Source: Spirulinaceae cyanobacterium SM2_1_0
Lineage (GTDB): Bacteria; Cyanobacteriota; Cyanobacteriia; Cyanobacteriales; Spirulinaceae
NCBI GenBank assembly: GCA_012031265.1
Contig: JAAUTY010000023.1
Span: 1 to 62,661, forward strand
DNA length: 62,661 bases
Direction of reading: 5' to 3'
The translations under genes were made by a program, and so were the position numbers. The notes below the pieces were generated by a model. That model worked only from the letters and a program-made list of their open reading frames with translations, made no database searches and was not told where the DNA came from. Shown here piece by piece: positions 8,711-17,883 of the stretch; within the stretch, counting starts at the first letter, position 1; each line of letters starts with the position of its first letter.

Positions 8711-8731
8711 AAAAACTGGGAGCATCCCAGT
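8711..8731 (-). terminator. intrinsic terminator for leftward transcription
   Basis: ACTGGGA and TCCCAGT form a seven-base stem with a three-base loop (8715-8731). Read on the minus strand it is followed by five T residues in a row, counting the last stem base, as expected for an intrinsic terminator. It would close the minus-strand unit holding the Uma2 gene and the methyltransferase relic. For rightward lysS transcription there is no T-run after the stem. Confidence 0.6.
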
Positions 8732-8770
8732 AGAGTCATCGGTTTCATAGACCATGGGGGGCGCGATCGC

Positions 8771-8995
8771 CTATTTGAAACCAACAAGTAACGCCATCTC
8801 CAGCCATTTCCAGTAGCAATCAACCTCCTGGAAGCCCAGTTCACGCAGCCAGCGCAGTTGGGTCTCGGTATCGAGCAGGATATTGGATGGATCATCGTCG
8901 TCGGGGGGGTAGCCGAGCGTCACTAAGAAATGTCGGTGCCAGCGTGGACTTACCGGGGCGACATGTTCAAGATTGGCGAAAATACCGCCAGGGGC
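8771..8995 (-). pseudogene. C-terminal fragment of a class I SAM-dependent methyltransferase
   Basis: About 74 residues read APGGIFANLEHVAPVSPRWH and onward through DDPSNILLDTETQLRWLREL to a stop after LLVGFK. This resembles the last third of small cyanobacterial SAM methyltransferases (the loop after motif IV and the C-terminal strands). The AdoMet-binding first half is absent: upstream sequence is out of context and soon meets the Uma2 gene. I therefore call it a relic. An ATG at 9040 keeps the frame open, but its leader (RFSRFWCGCGDR) is not part of the fold. Confidence 0.6.
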
Positions 8996-9023
8996 GGCGC
9001 GATCGCCACACCCACACCAGAAC

Positions 9024-9599
9024 CTAGAGAATCTGAGCAAGATGGAGCCGAAATCCGGGCAAAACTGGCTCCCCCGACAGCTCAGTCGGCGCGGACAAAA
9101 TCACAGTCGCTTGACCCGGAGCATACACCTCAACCTGTTGCCCCTGGGGATTGAGCAGCCAGCCCAGCCGCAGTCCATTGTCCAGATATTCCTGCATCTT
9201 GGCTTGCAACGCCGCCAGAGTATCGCTGGCTGAGCGCAGCTCGATCGCAAAGTCGGGGCAGAGCGGCAAAAACTGATCGGGGTCAGGATTGAGGGCGGCA
9301 AGCCGGTCGCGCTTGATCCAGGCGGCATCTGGCGAGCGGATCGCGCCATTGGGCAGGCGAAATCCGGTCGATGAATCGAACACCAGGCCGGTTCCGTCAG
9401 CGTCAGCCCAATTGCTTAATCGCTGCACCAGTCTCGAATTGCGGTTCCCCGTTCCCCATCCAGTCGGTGGCATCACGAGCAACCGTCCTTCAGCCGTGCG
9501 CTCCAGCCGCAAATCGCGGTTGGCTTGGCAGAGCCGATAAAACTGCTCATCATCTAGGTCAATGTCGGCTGATTTCAGTTCTAGCGTCAGAGACATCAT
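9024..9599 (-). CDS. Uma2 family (DUF820) putative endonuclease
   Basis: This 191-residue protein belongs to the Uma2/DUF820 family, greatly expanded in cyanobacteria and related to the PD-(D/E)XK nuclease fold. The family pattern is seen in order: FYRLCQANRDLRLERTAEG, MPPTGWGTGNRN, GFRLPNGAIRSPDAAWI (acidic site residue), FAIELRSASD (ExK-like strand, here ELR rather than the common EVK), and MQEYLDNGLRLGWLLNPQ. The arginine at the usual lysine position may weaken catalysis; I infer this from the pattern. The function of these proteins is not established. It is one of two Uma2 genes in the window, and both lie next to gene relics. Confidence 0.9.
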   Translation of the reverse strand: MMSLTLELKSADIDLDDEQFYRLCQANRDLRLERTAEGRLLVMPPTGWGTGNRNSRLVQRLSNWADADGTGLVFDSSTGFRLPNGAIRSPDAAWIKRDRLAALNPDPDQFLPLCPDFAIELRSASDTLAALQAKMQEYLDNGLRLGWLLNPQGQQVEVYAPGQATVILSAPTELSGEPVLPGFRLHLAQIL

Positions 9600-10101
9600 G
9601 GCTCAAGTTTACCGTTCGCTACCTTGATTCTAGACGGCAGACTCGCCTTCACCCCGCACCCGACAGCACCTCGCGATGCTCCAGATTTGCCTCGATCTCA
9701 GGGGGCGATCGCACCCGGCAACGCCACGATGTCATCCAGCAGACTGGCGATCACTGGCGCATCCAAGTCGAACTCTGCCGCCGCTGGTTGGCGACGCGGG
9801 CTGAAGCCCAAGCCAATCACCAAAGCACAGAGAGCGTGACAGCCGCATTTCACTGGACGATGGGGTCATGTCAGCGTAACGTTTTGTAATCTCGCTATTC
9901 ACAAGAACCAGGTGTTGGGGTTCGCGAATGCACTTTCCCGCCGTCTACACTGAATGCGGCGACCGGCTGTTGGGGTCATGCAGATGCGCTAAATAGATGC
10001 TGACGCAATCTGGCAAACAGGTCTGGTTTCGGCCAACCTGCGCTTCAAAGTCTCGCTGCTGCGCTAGCTTGCATGGTCGTGAATCTTGATGATGATTTGC
10101 C
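9600..10101. other. 500-bp stretch without a supportable gene
   Basis: Open frames exist on both strands but none has recognisable content, a good ribosome-binding site or family features. The stretch separates the Uma2 start from the proS stop, both on the minus strand, so it must hold the Uma2 promoter. A HIP1 site lies near 9707. It may contain a decayed gene that I cannot identify. Confidence 0.45.
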
Positions 10102-11928
10102 CTACTCTGCTGCCGATAACATCGTTTTGATCGCCCCCTCAACCCGCTGCTTTACTTCTGCCACCACGGCATCCAGGCTCACTTCCTCGGCTCGCTTCGT
10201 TGCCCGTTCAACGAGTTCGACCTTGCCTTGTTTGAGCGATCGCCCGGTCACGATCCGGTAGGGAATGCCAACTAAATCGGCGTCTTTGAATTTAACCCCG
10301 GCCCGCTCGTCGCGGTCATCCAGGAGGGTTTCGATGCCCGCCTGGTTGAGATCGCGATAGAGGGTCTCGGCCGCCGCGATCGCCGCTGCATCGTTAATAT
10401 TGGGCACGACCACAATCGCGTGGTAGGGAGCAATCGCAACCGGCCAAACAATCCCATCTTTGTCATGACACTGCTCCACCGTCGCCTGTGCCAAGCGTGA
10501 GACGCCAACACCGTAACAGCCCATGGATAAGGGTAGTTCTTCACCCTGCTCATTGGTGTAGGTTGCACCCATCGCCTGGGAATATTTTGTGCCCAATTGA
10601 AAGATGTGACCGACCTCAATGCCGCGCGCACTTTCGAGAATTTGGCTGGGATCGTGAACGGCGCGATCGCCCACCATCGCTGTCCGGACATCCACCACCC
10701 GCTGGGGTCGATCAAACTGCTCACCCCAATTCGCGCCGAAGACGTGCTCACCACCAACGTTCGCACCCGTAGCGAAGTTTTTCATTGCAACGACCGTGCG
10801 ATCCGCGAGGCGTAAAAACTGCGGATGAATGTCTTCAGACGGACGGATGTAGTCATCATTGAGGTTGCAGGCAATGTAGCCCAGCGGCAGTGGTCGCGTC
10901 GCCCACTTTTTCTGAGCATCGGCGTCGGGAACCGTCAGCGCCAGCACCGTCGCGGCATCAAATTCGGGTGCCAGTTTCGTCAGCTCATTTTGCAGCTTGA
11001 CATCATTGACATCCTGGTCGCCGCGAATGCTGACCAGCACCAGCACCAGCAAGCCGGTATCAAAAACGGCTGCATAGAGGACATTTTTCAAGATCGCCGA
11101 CGGCGCACAACCGGCAAATTCGCAGAGGCTCGCAATGGTGGGAGTGTTCGGCGTCGGGCGCTGCTCATAGCTCGTGAAGGGCGACGGCTCCGGGTCGGGC
11201 GGCAGCGAGATTGCTTTCTCAACATTGGCCGAGTATTGACCGTCCGGCGTATAGAGCACCTCGTCCTCACCGATTTCGGCAAGCACCATGAACTCCTGGG
11301 AGCCGGAGCCGCCGATCGCGCCGGAGTCGGCTTCGACGGCACGGTATTCTAGACCGCAGCGCTGAAACATCCGGCGATAGGCGCGATCCATGTCTGCGTA
11401 GGTTTGCTTGAGGCTGGCTGCATCGACATGGAAAGAATAGCCATCCTTCATGATGAACTCGCGGCTCCGCATCAGCCCAAAGCGGGGGCGGATTTCGTCG
11501 CGGAATTTGCTCTGAATTTGGTAGAGATGTAGCGGCAGTTGGCGGTAGGAGCGGATCGCGTCCTTGGCGATCGCCGTGATCACCTCTTCGTGGGTCGGGC
11601 CGAGGGCGACCTCGCGGTCTTGGCGATCGCGAAAGGCGAACATAATCCCCTCCGCCTTCGTATATGTATCCCAGCGACCCGACTCCTGCCACAACTCCGC
11701 CGGTTGCAACTGCGGCAGCAGGCATTCTTGTGCGCCCGTCGCATCCATCTCCTCACGGACGATCTGCGACACCTTCCGCAGCACCCGCCACATCAGCGGC
11801 AGATAAGCGTAGACGCCGCTGCCGATGCGGCGAATATAGCCCGCCCGCAACAGCAGTGCGTGGCTGGGGATCGCAGCCTCGGCGGGGGCTTCCCGCAGCG
11901 TGACGAAGAACATCTGAGACAAGCGCAT
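10102..11928 (-). CDS. proS: prolyl-tRNA synthetase
   Basis: This is a bacterial-type class II prolyl-tRNA synthetase (608 residues) that charges tRNA-Pro. It begins [18 protein letters not shown], the family start. Class II motif 2 is seen in [20 protein letters not shown] (about residues 140-160). A long YbaK-like insertion (about 230-400) edits Ala-tRNA-Pro, and motif 3 is [10 protein letters not shown]. The HGTP anticodon domain closes the protein. I set the start at 11928 because upstream in-frame sequence (to 12405) overlaps the divergent aldo/keto reductase gene and is unlike any synthetase. The C-terminal end is rich in charged residues and ends [10 protein letters not shown]. Confidence 0.95.
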   Translation of the reverse strand: MRLSQMFFVTLREAPAEAAIPSHALLLRAGYIRRIGSGVYAYLPLMWRVLRKVSQIVREEMDATGAQECLLPQLQPAELWQESGRWDTYTKAEGIMFAFRDRQDREVALGPTHEEVITAIAKDAIRSYRQLPLHLYQIQSKFRDEIRPRFGLMRSREFIMKDGYSFHVDAASLKQTYADMDRAYRRMFQRCGLEYRAVEADSGAIGGSGSQEFMVLAEIGEDEVLYTPDGQYSANVEKAISLPPDPEPSPFTSYEQRPTPNTPTIASLCEFAGCAPSAILKNVLYAAVFDTGLLVLVLVSIRGDQDVNDVKLQNELTKLAPEFDAATVLALTVPDADAQKKWATRPLPLGYIACNLNDDYIRPSEDIHPQFLRLADRTVVAMKNFATGANVGGEHVFGANWGEQFDRPQRVVDVRTAMVGDRAVHDPSQILESARGIEVGHIFQLGTKYSQAMGATYTNEQGEELPLSMGCYGVGVSRLAQATVEQCHDKDGIVWPVAIAPYHAIVVVPNINDAAAIAAAETLYRDLNQAGIETLLDDRDERAGVKFKDADLVGIPYRIVTGRSLKQGKVELVERATKRAEEVSLDAVVAEVKQRVEGAIKTMLSAAE

Positions 11929-12075
11929 GGTGGGCGTTTCCTGGCGGGGGGACGGGATTAAACTCTGAATTTCTAGAATATCAGCCCAGGCTAACGGCGA
12001 TGTAATGGAATGATTGGGCAGAATGTGGGTGAAACGAGCAATTTCTGGCAACGACATTAGATCAAGGAAGAACTG

Positions 12076-13029
12076 ATGCAAACTCTGCAATTTGCGAATG
12101 GCGACGCGATGCCGGCCCTGGGGTTGGGGACTTGGAAGTCGAAACCGGGCGAGGTCTACGAAGCGGTTAAGACTGCCCTGCGTCTCGGCTACCGGCATAT
12201 TGATTGTGCGGCGATCTACGGCAACGAAGCCGAGGTGGGCAAGGCGCTGGCGGAATCGCTTCAGGCGGGAGTCGTCAGCCGTGACCAACTTTGGGTGACC
12301 TCGAAGCTCTGGAACAATGCTCACGCACCCGAGGATGTACAGCCCGCGCTGAAAAAGACACTGGCTGACTTGCAGCTCGACTACCTCGATCTCTACCTCA
12401 TTCACTGGCCGGTCGCCATTCAGAAAGGGGCAGTGATGCCGCAGTCCGCAGACGATTTCATTGCTCTAGCTAACCTACCGATCGCGAAAACCTGGCAGGC
12501 GATGACAGCGTTAGTCGAGCAAGGTCACTGTCGGCACATCGGCGTCTCCAATTTCAGCACGACGAAGCTGAAGTCGCTGCTGGAGAGTACCGAGCAGCCG
12601 CCGGAGATGAACCAGATCGAGCTGCATCCCTACCTCCAGCAGCCGGAGATGCTGGCGTTTTGTCGGCAACACAATATCCATCTAACGGGATACTCACCGC
12701 TGGGATCGCCGGATCGACCGGCCGGATTGAAGGCAGCGGATGAGCCGATCCTGCTGGCGGATGAGACGATCGGGGCGATCGCCACTCGCCACGCTGCCAC
12801 CCCGGCCCAAATCCTGCTCAGTTGGGCGATACATCGGGGCACCGCGGTGATTCCCAAATCTGTCAATCCAGCCCGCATTGAGCAGAATCTCGCGGCAGCT
12901 GAGGTATCACTGACGCCGGAGGATATGGCAGCGATCGCCAAACTGGATCGGCAACGTCGCTATGTGAGTGGTAGTTTCTGGGCAACTGAAGGCAGTCCTT
13001 ACACACTGGCGAATCTTTGGGACGCGTGA
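12076..13029 (+). CDS. aldo/keto reductase
   Basis: This 317-residue NADPH-dependent aldo/keto reductase has the TIM-barrel family signatures. [18 protein letters not shown] (about residues 35-52) carries the catalytic Asp and Tyr. The catalytic Lys is in [11 protein letters not shown] and the His in LYLIHWPV. The cofactor end [14 protein letters not shown] (about 261-274) is also clear. It resembles the xylose/aldose reductase branch; the natural substrate cannot be read from sequence. It is divergent from proS with about 150 bp between starts, which must hold promoters for both. The ATG follows GGAAGAAC. Confidence 0.92.
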   Translation: MQTLQFANGDAMPALGLGTWKSKPGEVYEAVKTALRLGYRHIDCAAIYGNEAEVGKALAESLQAGVVSRDQLWVTSKLWNNAHAPEDVQPALKKTLADLQLDYLDLYLIHWPVAIQKGAVMPQSADDFIALANLPIAKTWQAMTALVEQGHCRHIGVSNFSTTKLKSLLESTEQPPEMNQIELHPYLQQPEMLAFCRQHNIHLTGYSPLGSPDRPAGLKAADEPILLADETIGAIATRHAATPAQILLSWAIHRGTAVIPKSVNPARIEQNLAAAEVSLTPEDMAAIAKLDRQRRYVSGSFWATEGSPYTLANLWDA

Positions 13030-13414
13030 GCGGCCACGGTACACTACGTGTTTTCCCTAGGACTTTCCGGCGGGGCGATCGCGCTGACCCCGTATTTTCC
13101 GAAGGCGTCAAGGCTGATGTTTGCTACAAATTACGGTTGGCAAGTCGTCGTGTCGCGGTTAAGTTTTAAGTACAACTACAAATATATTGTTCTGCCTGTC
13201 AGAACGTCTTCGTCAGCGGCTGAGGTCATCTGCCAACTCAATCCAAAGTTACACTTCTGATTCTAGAGGTACTGTCGCCGTTCGACAGTGAAATAGTTTC
13301 AGGCTACCCAGGTCAGCCGCTGTCCAAGAGCAACCCGAAATTTCCGGAGCTGCCCCAGGGTACCCGTATAATTGGTGGATGGGTTGCTTCTTCCGCGTCT
13401 GAAGGGATTACTGT
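13030..13414 (+). other. intergenic region with probable promoter of the DUF928 gene
   Basis: Nearly 400 bases carry no convincing gene; a 70-codon open frame at 13048-13260 looks random. A good -10 box, TATAAT, lies at 13367-13372, about 45 bases before the DUF928 start. The -35 match is poor (tttccg with long spacing), so I propose it only as a likely promoter. GAAGGGA at about 13401 is the ribosome-binding site. Confidence 0.4.
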
Positions 13415-14380
13415 ATGAGTATGGGGAATTTAACGACCATGAGAATTTTAAATCCTTGGCGGCGGCTAGCGGGAACAGCGGTTGTTCTCACCGTCGCCGT
13501 GAGTTCAACGGCAGGGACAGCAGTGGCTGAGTCGCAGGTAGAAGCACTCAGCTTTGGCGCAGTCGGTCGCACACTGACCGTAAGTCAGCGCTTTAACCCG
13601 ACTGACCTTCGTGCTCCTGCACGCACGGCAGATGGCGGCACACGTCGCTTCAACCCAGCTCCTCTGGGTTCACCCGACCGAACCGCTGACGGCGGCACGC
13701 GTCGCTTCAACCCAGCTCCTCTGGGTTCACCCGACCGAACCGCTGACGGCGGCACGCGTACGTTTAATCCGTCTGAACTCGGTGCACCAGCCCGCACAGC
13801 GGATGGTGGTGCACGCGGCTGCTTCCGACAAATCACCTCGCTTGATCCCGGTCAGGCGATGCCCCTGACGGTCTCAGAGCATCCGACTTTCTTCTGGCAC
13901 GTCCCGGCTGATGCAGCACCTCAGATCCGTTTCGTACTGGTTGATGCGGCTGACGAGACCAACGTGGTTTACGAGACCTACATGGCGACTCCGGCTGAGG
14001 ATAGTATTGTCAGCCTGACCCTACCGGCAGCGCAAGAGAAGGCGCTCGAAGTGGGTAAGATGTATCACTGGTACTTGGTTGCTGTTTGCGATGCTAGCAA
14101 TCCTCGCGATGGCATTGCCCTTGATGGCTGGATTGAGCGGATTGAACCGAGTGAAAGCCTCGTTGCCAGCCTGAAGGCAGGCAGTGCTCGCCAGCAACCC
14201 ACCGTTTATGCGGAAGCTGGCATCTGGCACGAGGCGATTGAGGGTTTCGTTGCCCAGCGTCAAGCGAATCCTGCTGATGCGGTTCTGGCACAACAATGGC
14301 AAGAGTTCCTGGCTTCAGTCGGGCTGGAGGCTTACGAAAATGCTCCAGTTGTGTCTTGGACACCGCTTGCCGGTGAGTAG
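13415..14380 (+). CDS. DUF928 secreted protein with four in-frame 19-residue repeats
   Basis: This 321-residue protein has a signal peptide (hydrophobic core about residues 17-36, cleavage probably after AVA) and a DUF928 domain. Family marks are PTFFWHVPADAAPQIRFVLV, YHWYLVAVCDASNPRDG and GWIERIE. The function of DUF928 is unknown; members are exported cyanobacterial proteins. What is odd is the N-terminal motif of the family, of the form GAPxRTxxGGTRG, which is normally present once. Here residues 59-134 hold four tandem copies of a 19-residue unit (RFNP...RTADGGTR), the last followed by Gly-Cys as in normal family members. Units two and three are identical at the DNA level (13646-13702 and 13703-13759), so the expansion is recent. 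A strong terminator follows. Confidence 0.88.
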   Translation: MSMGNLTTMRILNPWRRLAGTAVVLTVAVSSTAGTAVAESQVEALSFGAVGRTLTVSQRFNPTDLRAPARTADGGTRRFNPAPLGSPDRTADGGTRRFNPAPLGSPDRTADGGTRTFNPSELGAPARTADGGARGCFRQITSLDPGQAMPLTVSEHPTFFWHVPADAAPQIRFVLVDAADETNVVYETYMATPAEDSIVSLTLPAAQEKALEVGKMYHWYLVAVCDASNPRDGIALDGWIERIEPSESLVASLKAGSARQQPTVYAEAGIWHEAIEGFVAQRQANPADAVLAQQWQEFLASVGLEAYENAPVVSWTPLAGE

Positions 14381-14433
14381 CTTCGATTGGCTCACTCCTG
14401 ATCAGCGACGACACTGAGCTATTGGCTCAAAAG

Positions 14434-14479
14434 CCAAAAAGTTACAGGCTCCCAATGCTGGGAGCCTGTAACTTTTTGG
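14434..14479. terminator. bidirectional intrinsic terminator with a 21-bp perfect stem
   Basis: Positions 14434-14454 and 14459-14479 are exact reverse complements of 21 bases around a four-base loop (ATGC). The stem has a GC-rich core (GGCTCCCA) and A/T ends that give a T-run on either strand. It lies about 50 bases after the DUF928 stop. Its symmetry makes it effective in both directions. Confidence 0.85.
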
Positions 14480-14802
14480 CACTGATGAATTCCGTAGGCG
14501 CTGCTTACAGTAGCGCTAGAACGGCATTGCTGCCGTAGGATGATTCTTTGGGTTTCTCTGGCAAATTCCTGCCTTGACCCTACCGTAGATTCCTGCCCAA
14601 AGGTAGGGATTTCCCTACTTTTTAAGCGAAGGACTTGTCAAGGGAGTGCCGTCTGCGCTACAACTACCAAGTGAAATCTCGCCAATCCAATTTGCACCGC
14701 TTCACCTAGTTTGACTGGCTCCTAATTCACTCAGTGCAAGTGTTGGCAACGATGACATTGTTTAACTCTCTTTAGATAGATAGCTTTTCAACGATTTGAA
14801 TT
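14480..14802. other. intergenic region before the DUF4327 gene
   Basis: No gene is seen. A small hairpin GTAGGG-ATTT-CCCTAC followed by T residues (14603-14623) could be a second weak terminator. The promoter of the DUF4327 gene must lie in the AT-rich part near 14740-14790; no box is clear enough to name. Confidence 0.45.
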
Positions 14803-15021
14803 ATGACTGAAAAAGTTGCTCACCCAATGGTGAAATTGCAGCAGAAAGTGCGATCGCTAGTTGAATCCAAGATCCTCAAACCGAGCGATAGCATCTGGAA
14901 AATTGCTTTCCTCTACGGCGATGACTGGGGATTCTGGAAGCACGAGCTGATTGACTTCGGCTTCACAATGCAAGACCCCGTTAGCGAGTTGCTGTTGGTC
15001 GATGGCTGGGACGAGGAGTAA
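14803..15021 (+). CDS. DUF4327 family small protein
   Basis: This 72-residue protein begins TEKVAHPMVKLQQKVRSLVE and continues KPSDSIWKIAFLYGDDW, FWKHELIDFGFTMQDPVSEL and WDEE. I recognise this as the DUF4327 pattern, a small soluble protein found widely in cyanobacteria with no known role. There is no signal peptide or membrane helix. It is highly charged with several tryptophans. It is a single-gene unit in an AT-richer stretch. Confidence 0.8.
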   Translation: MTEKVAHPMVKLQQKVRSLVESKILKPSDSIWKIAFLYGDDWGFWKHELIDFGFTMQDPVSELLLVDGWDEE

Positions 15022-15101
15022 GCTCCTATCGCTCAATCGGCGCTTGCGACTCAGCCGGTTCAATCAAGCAATCAGCTCGCGGCGATGCCACTGTTGAGCG
15101 G

Positions 15102-15743
15102 CTAAGGCGTGGAACGATGACGGCGATACCAAGTTGCCCCGCCGACTAACAAGCCGGTCAAACCTAGCCCGACGCTAACAGGCAGGACATTGCCCTGTCG
15201 GAGCGCTTGCAATCCGGCACCCATCATCACGAAGGGGAGGATGCCGGGAACCGTCCCCAGCAGCGTTCCCACCACATAGTCGCGACCGCGAATGCTCGTC
15301 AGACCGGCCGCGAAATTGACGAGGCCGTAGGGGATCAGCGGTAGTAGGCGGATCGCGGTCATATAGTACAGACCGCCCTGGCTGAGTTCGTGGTCGAGGA
15401 TTTGCCAGCGATCGCGAAACTGGCGCTTTGCCCAATCATGACCAATCGTGCGGGTGAAGGCAAAGGCCGCGACTGCTGCAACAATGGCGGCGATCGCCGT
15501 CCAGAGCGTCCCCCACCAAACGCCAAAAATCGCGCCGCCGCTGAGATTGAGCGGCGTCGAGGGCAGTAACAGTAAAGTTCCCAGCGTGTAGAGCAGGACG
15601 TAGACCAGCGGTGCCCAAAACCCCGCCCGCGCCAGCCAGGCTTGTACCTGTTCAGGCGCTAAGCCGCCGAGCCAATAAACACCAACAGCTGTGGCTGCCA
15701 CGCAGAACAGCAAGACGATTAGGGCGCTCCGTTTGAGTGTCAA
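15102..15743 (-). CDS. TVP38/TMEM64 (VTT domain) membrane protein
   Basis: This 213-residue integral membrane protein has about five hydrophobic segments. The family core is seen as LLLPSTPLNLSGGAIFG, WGTLWTAIAAIVAA, then RLLPLIPYGLVNFAAGLTSI and GTLLGTVPGILPFVMMG. This is the VTT (DedA-like, SNARE-associated) domain, whose members are linked to lipid scrambling or transport; the substrate here is unknown. It lies 37 bp after the GT2 gene on the same strand and is probably cotranscribed. A lipid-carrier role alongside the glycosyltransferase is possible but is inference. Confidence 0.88.
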   Translation of the reverse strand: MTLKRSALIVLLFCVAATAVGVYWLGGLAPEQVQAWLARAGFWAPLVYVLLYTLGTLLLLPSTPLNLSGGAIFGVWWGTLWTAIAAIVAAVAAFAFTRTIGHDWAKRQFRDRWQILDHELSQGGLYYMTAIRLLPLIPYGLVNFAAGLTSIRGRDYVVGTLLGTVPGILPFVMMGAGLQALRQGNVLPVSVGLGLTGLLVGGATWYRRHRSTP

Positions 15744-15780
15744 GAATTTCTCTCCGACGGGGATCGAAAACGTAGCTAGA

Positions 15781-16809
15781 TTAACGTTTTGAGGTGGGAT
15801 CTGTCACCGTCGGCAGAGCGGGATCATCCCAGAGTGCGAGCGGTGGTACTGGCACGCCGCTCGCCTCGAAGCCGTAGCAATCACGCACGACGTAGAGCGG
15901 TCGGCCCTTAACTTCCTGGTAAACGCGTGCCAAATACTCGCCCATGATGCCCAGCGAGAGCAGTTGGATGCCGCCGAAGAAGAGCACCGCGACCATCAGC
16001 GAAGCATAGCCAGGAACATCGATCCCCAAGATCAAGGTGCGTAAGATCAGGAAACTGGCATAGAGGAGCGATAGGGCAGAAATGGACAGCCCTGCGTAAC
16101 CCCAGACCTTCAGCGGCACGAGGCTGAAGGAGGTGATGCCGTCAAGGGCAAAATTCCACAGCTTCCAATAGTTCCAGGTCGTCCGACCACCCCGACGCGG
16201 CTCGCGATCAAAGAAGACAGCGGTTTGCGAGAAGCCAACCCAGGCGAAGAGACCCTTCATAAAACGGGTGCGTTCTGGCAATTGTTTCAGCACTTCCACG
16301 ACGCGCCGGTCGAGGAGCCGAAAATCGCCGGTATCGCGGGGGATCGGAGTGTCACTAATTTTTTCCACCGTGCGATAGAAGGCGCGCGCTGTCCAGCGTT
16401 TGAGCCAGCTTTCGCCCTGACGCGATCGCCGTGTAGCGTAGACCACATCATAGCCTTCGCGCCACTTGCCCAACAACTCGCCGATCAACTCCGGTGGATC
16501 TTGCAAGTCGGCATCGATGGGGATCACGGCGGCACCGCTCGCATAGTCGAGGCCGGCAGTCAGCGCCACTTCTTTGCCGAAGTTGCGCGAGAGATTCACC
16601 ACCCGGATCGCGGGGTTGCGGTGGCGGTGCGCGAGCAGGCTGGGCAAGGTGGCATCGTGGCTACCATCATTGATGCAGACAATTTCGTAGGGTTCACCGA
16701 TTTGCTGCAAAACCGTTTCCAGGCGCGCGAAGAGGTGCGCCAGATTTTCAGCTTCGTTGTAAACCGGGATGATAATCGAGAGTTCGAGCTTGCCCGTACT
16801 GAGGGCCAT
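15781..16809 (-). CDS. family 2 glycosyltransferase, GtrB/DPM-like
   Basis: This 342-residue enzyme has a GT2 domain (about residues 8-225) followed by two membrane helices (about 240-300). Motifs include ELSIIIPVYNEAENLAHLF at the start, CINDGSHDAT (nucleotide aspartates), PIDADLQDPPELI (DXD-type site) and RDTGDFRLLDRRVV. This is the layout of bactoprenol or dolichol phosphate glycosyltransferases such as GtrB, which make a lipid-linked sugar on the cytoplasmic side of the membrane. The sugar cannot be told. It is the first gene of a likely two-gene unit with the VTT protein. Confidence 0.92.
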   Translation of the reverse strand: MALSTGKLELSIIIPVYNEAENLAHLFARLETVLQQIGEPYEIVCINDGSHDATLPSLLAHRHRNPAIRVVNLSRNFGKEVALTAGLDYASGAAVIPIDADLQDPPELIGELLGKWREGYDVVYATRRSRQGESWLKRWTARAFYRTVEKISDTPIPRDTGDFRLLDRRVVEVLKQLPERTRFMKGLFAWVGFSQTAVFFDREPRRGGRTTWNYWKLWNFALDGITSFSLVPLKVWGYAGLSISALSLLYASFLILRTLILGIDVPGYASLMVAVLFFGGIQLLSLGIMGEYLARVYQEVKGRPLYVVRDCYGFEASGVPVPPLALWDDPALPTVTDPTSKR

Positions 16810-16907
16810 CTTGTACTAAAGAAATGGAGCTAAATGTGGCATCCTATTATACCAAGATTCAGCGAGCAGGCGATATCAAGTGTACTGAGTCGTCAACTGC
16901 TAGAGCG

Positions 16908-17018
16908 CTAGTACCGCTACGCGGAATTTTGAGTTCTGAGTTTTGAGTGATGAGTGCAGACAATACGGGCATCCTACGGCTCCTGAATGGGCATCTCATT
17001 TCCGCCGCCTTGTACTAG
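16908..17018 (-). mobile_element. 111-bp miniature element, copy B
   Basis: CTAG at 16908-16911 and 17015-17018 bound a copy in reverse orientation to copy A. The body is a diverged version (TCCTACGGCTCCTGAATGGG in place of the GGGGATTTTGAATAGG form in A, C and E), shared with copy D. It lies in the intergenic space between the GT2 gene and the pilin-like gene. No other feature is visible between 16810 and 17274. Confidence 0.85.
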
Positions 17019-17274
17019 TTATGTGTACAGTGACACTAAATCGATACGCCGGTTTGCCTGCGAATCGTGCCCTCATTTGCGCCGTCGTCTAATGGGTCGT
17101 TTGCTTTGAGCACAGCCCTTGACTTTTATGTCACCCCATGATTTTTGGTATTTTGTATACCCAATGACCGATTGGCCCAATGGCATAGGTCAGCGCCCTG
17201 GCGAACTAACTAGGATTGAGTGGTGCGATCGCGCCAGCCTTGCTACCTGCCCTTTTGCGAAGGAAATTTGCACC

Positions 17275-17871
17275 ATGCCGCGGCTATTCTTCAAGCTCCC
17301 CCTTCGCACGCCGCCAACCCTCGCTCGCAAGCCCATAGAATCCAACCTGCCGCTGCCCCAAGCCCAGCCAGCAAAGCCGTCGCGCCGCTGGCTACGACGC
17401 GGTGTGGAAGTCGGGGTGGGATTGGGGATTCTCGGTGTGCTCGCCGCCATACTCCTGCCCGCGACGTTCACTTGCGGCAAGCTGCCGCGCCTGTTGGAGG
17501 GTAAAACGTACCTTGACTCGCTCAACCGCGCGCAGCAGGCTTATCTGGAGGAATCCGGGCAATTTGCCGCCTCGTTGACCGCATTGAACGGGGCATGGGA
17601 GGGCAATCTGCCGGTGGCGACGGAAAACTATACGTTTCTGGTGTCCGAGCACGGCGATCGGGTGGTGCATTATGCGATCGCCAAGGACGATGATCTCCGC
17701 CAATTCATCGGCGCAGTTTTCAAGCAGCCCAAAGCAGATGCTGCGGATGCGGCCACTGCCGTCGCGATCCTCTGTGAGGCCGAACTGGGGGAGGTGGTCG
17801 AACTGACGCCGCCGACCCTGCAAGCGGGTACACCGGTCTGTCCGCCTGGCTTCCTCAATATCAGTTCATAA
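17275..17871 (+). CDS. type IV pilin-like G/H family protein
   Basis: I start this 198-residue protein at the ATG at 17275, which follows AAGGAA; an earlier in-frame ATG at 17119 would add a leader of unlikely composition. A Pro/Arg-rich cytoplasmic stretch (1-45) precedes one membrane helix (about 47-65). Then comes LNRAQQAYLEESGQFAASL and ENYTFLVSEHGDRVVHYAI, the hallmark of cyanobacterial type IV pilin-like G/H proteins. The N-terminal part lacks a clear prepilin peptidase site (Gly-Phe), and the long basic leader is unusual, so it may be a membrane-anchored pilin-like protein rather than a pilus subunit. Confidence 0.75.
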   Translation: MPRLFFKLPLRTPPTLARKPIESNLPLPQAQPAKPSRRWLRRGVEVGVGLGILGVLAAILLPATFTCGKLPRLLEGKTYLDSLNRAQQAYLEESGQFAASLTALNGAWEGNLPVATENYTFLVSEHGDRVVHYAIAKDDDLRQFIGAVFKQPKADAADAATAVAILCEAELGEVVELTPPTLQAGTPVCPPGFLNISS

Positions 17872-17883
17872 TATTCAGTTCAT

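Noticed and set aside
11929-12405. Open frame extending proS upstream
   Set aside because: It overlaps the divergent aldo/keto reductase gene and has no synthetase similarity; the family start is at 11928.
13048-13260. 70-codon open frame after the aldo/keto reductase
   Set aside because: No ribosome-binding site or recognisable content; it looks like random sequence.
13589-13816. 57-bp tandem repeat considered as a CRISPR or satellite
   Set aside because: The units are contiguous, in frame and translated as part of the DUF928 protein; there are no spacers.
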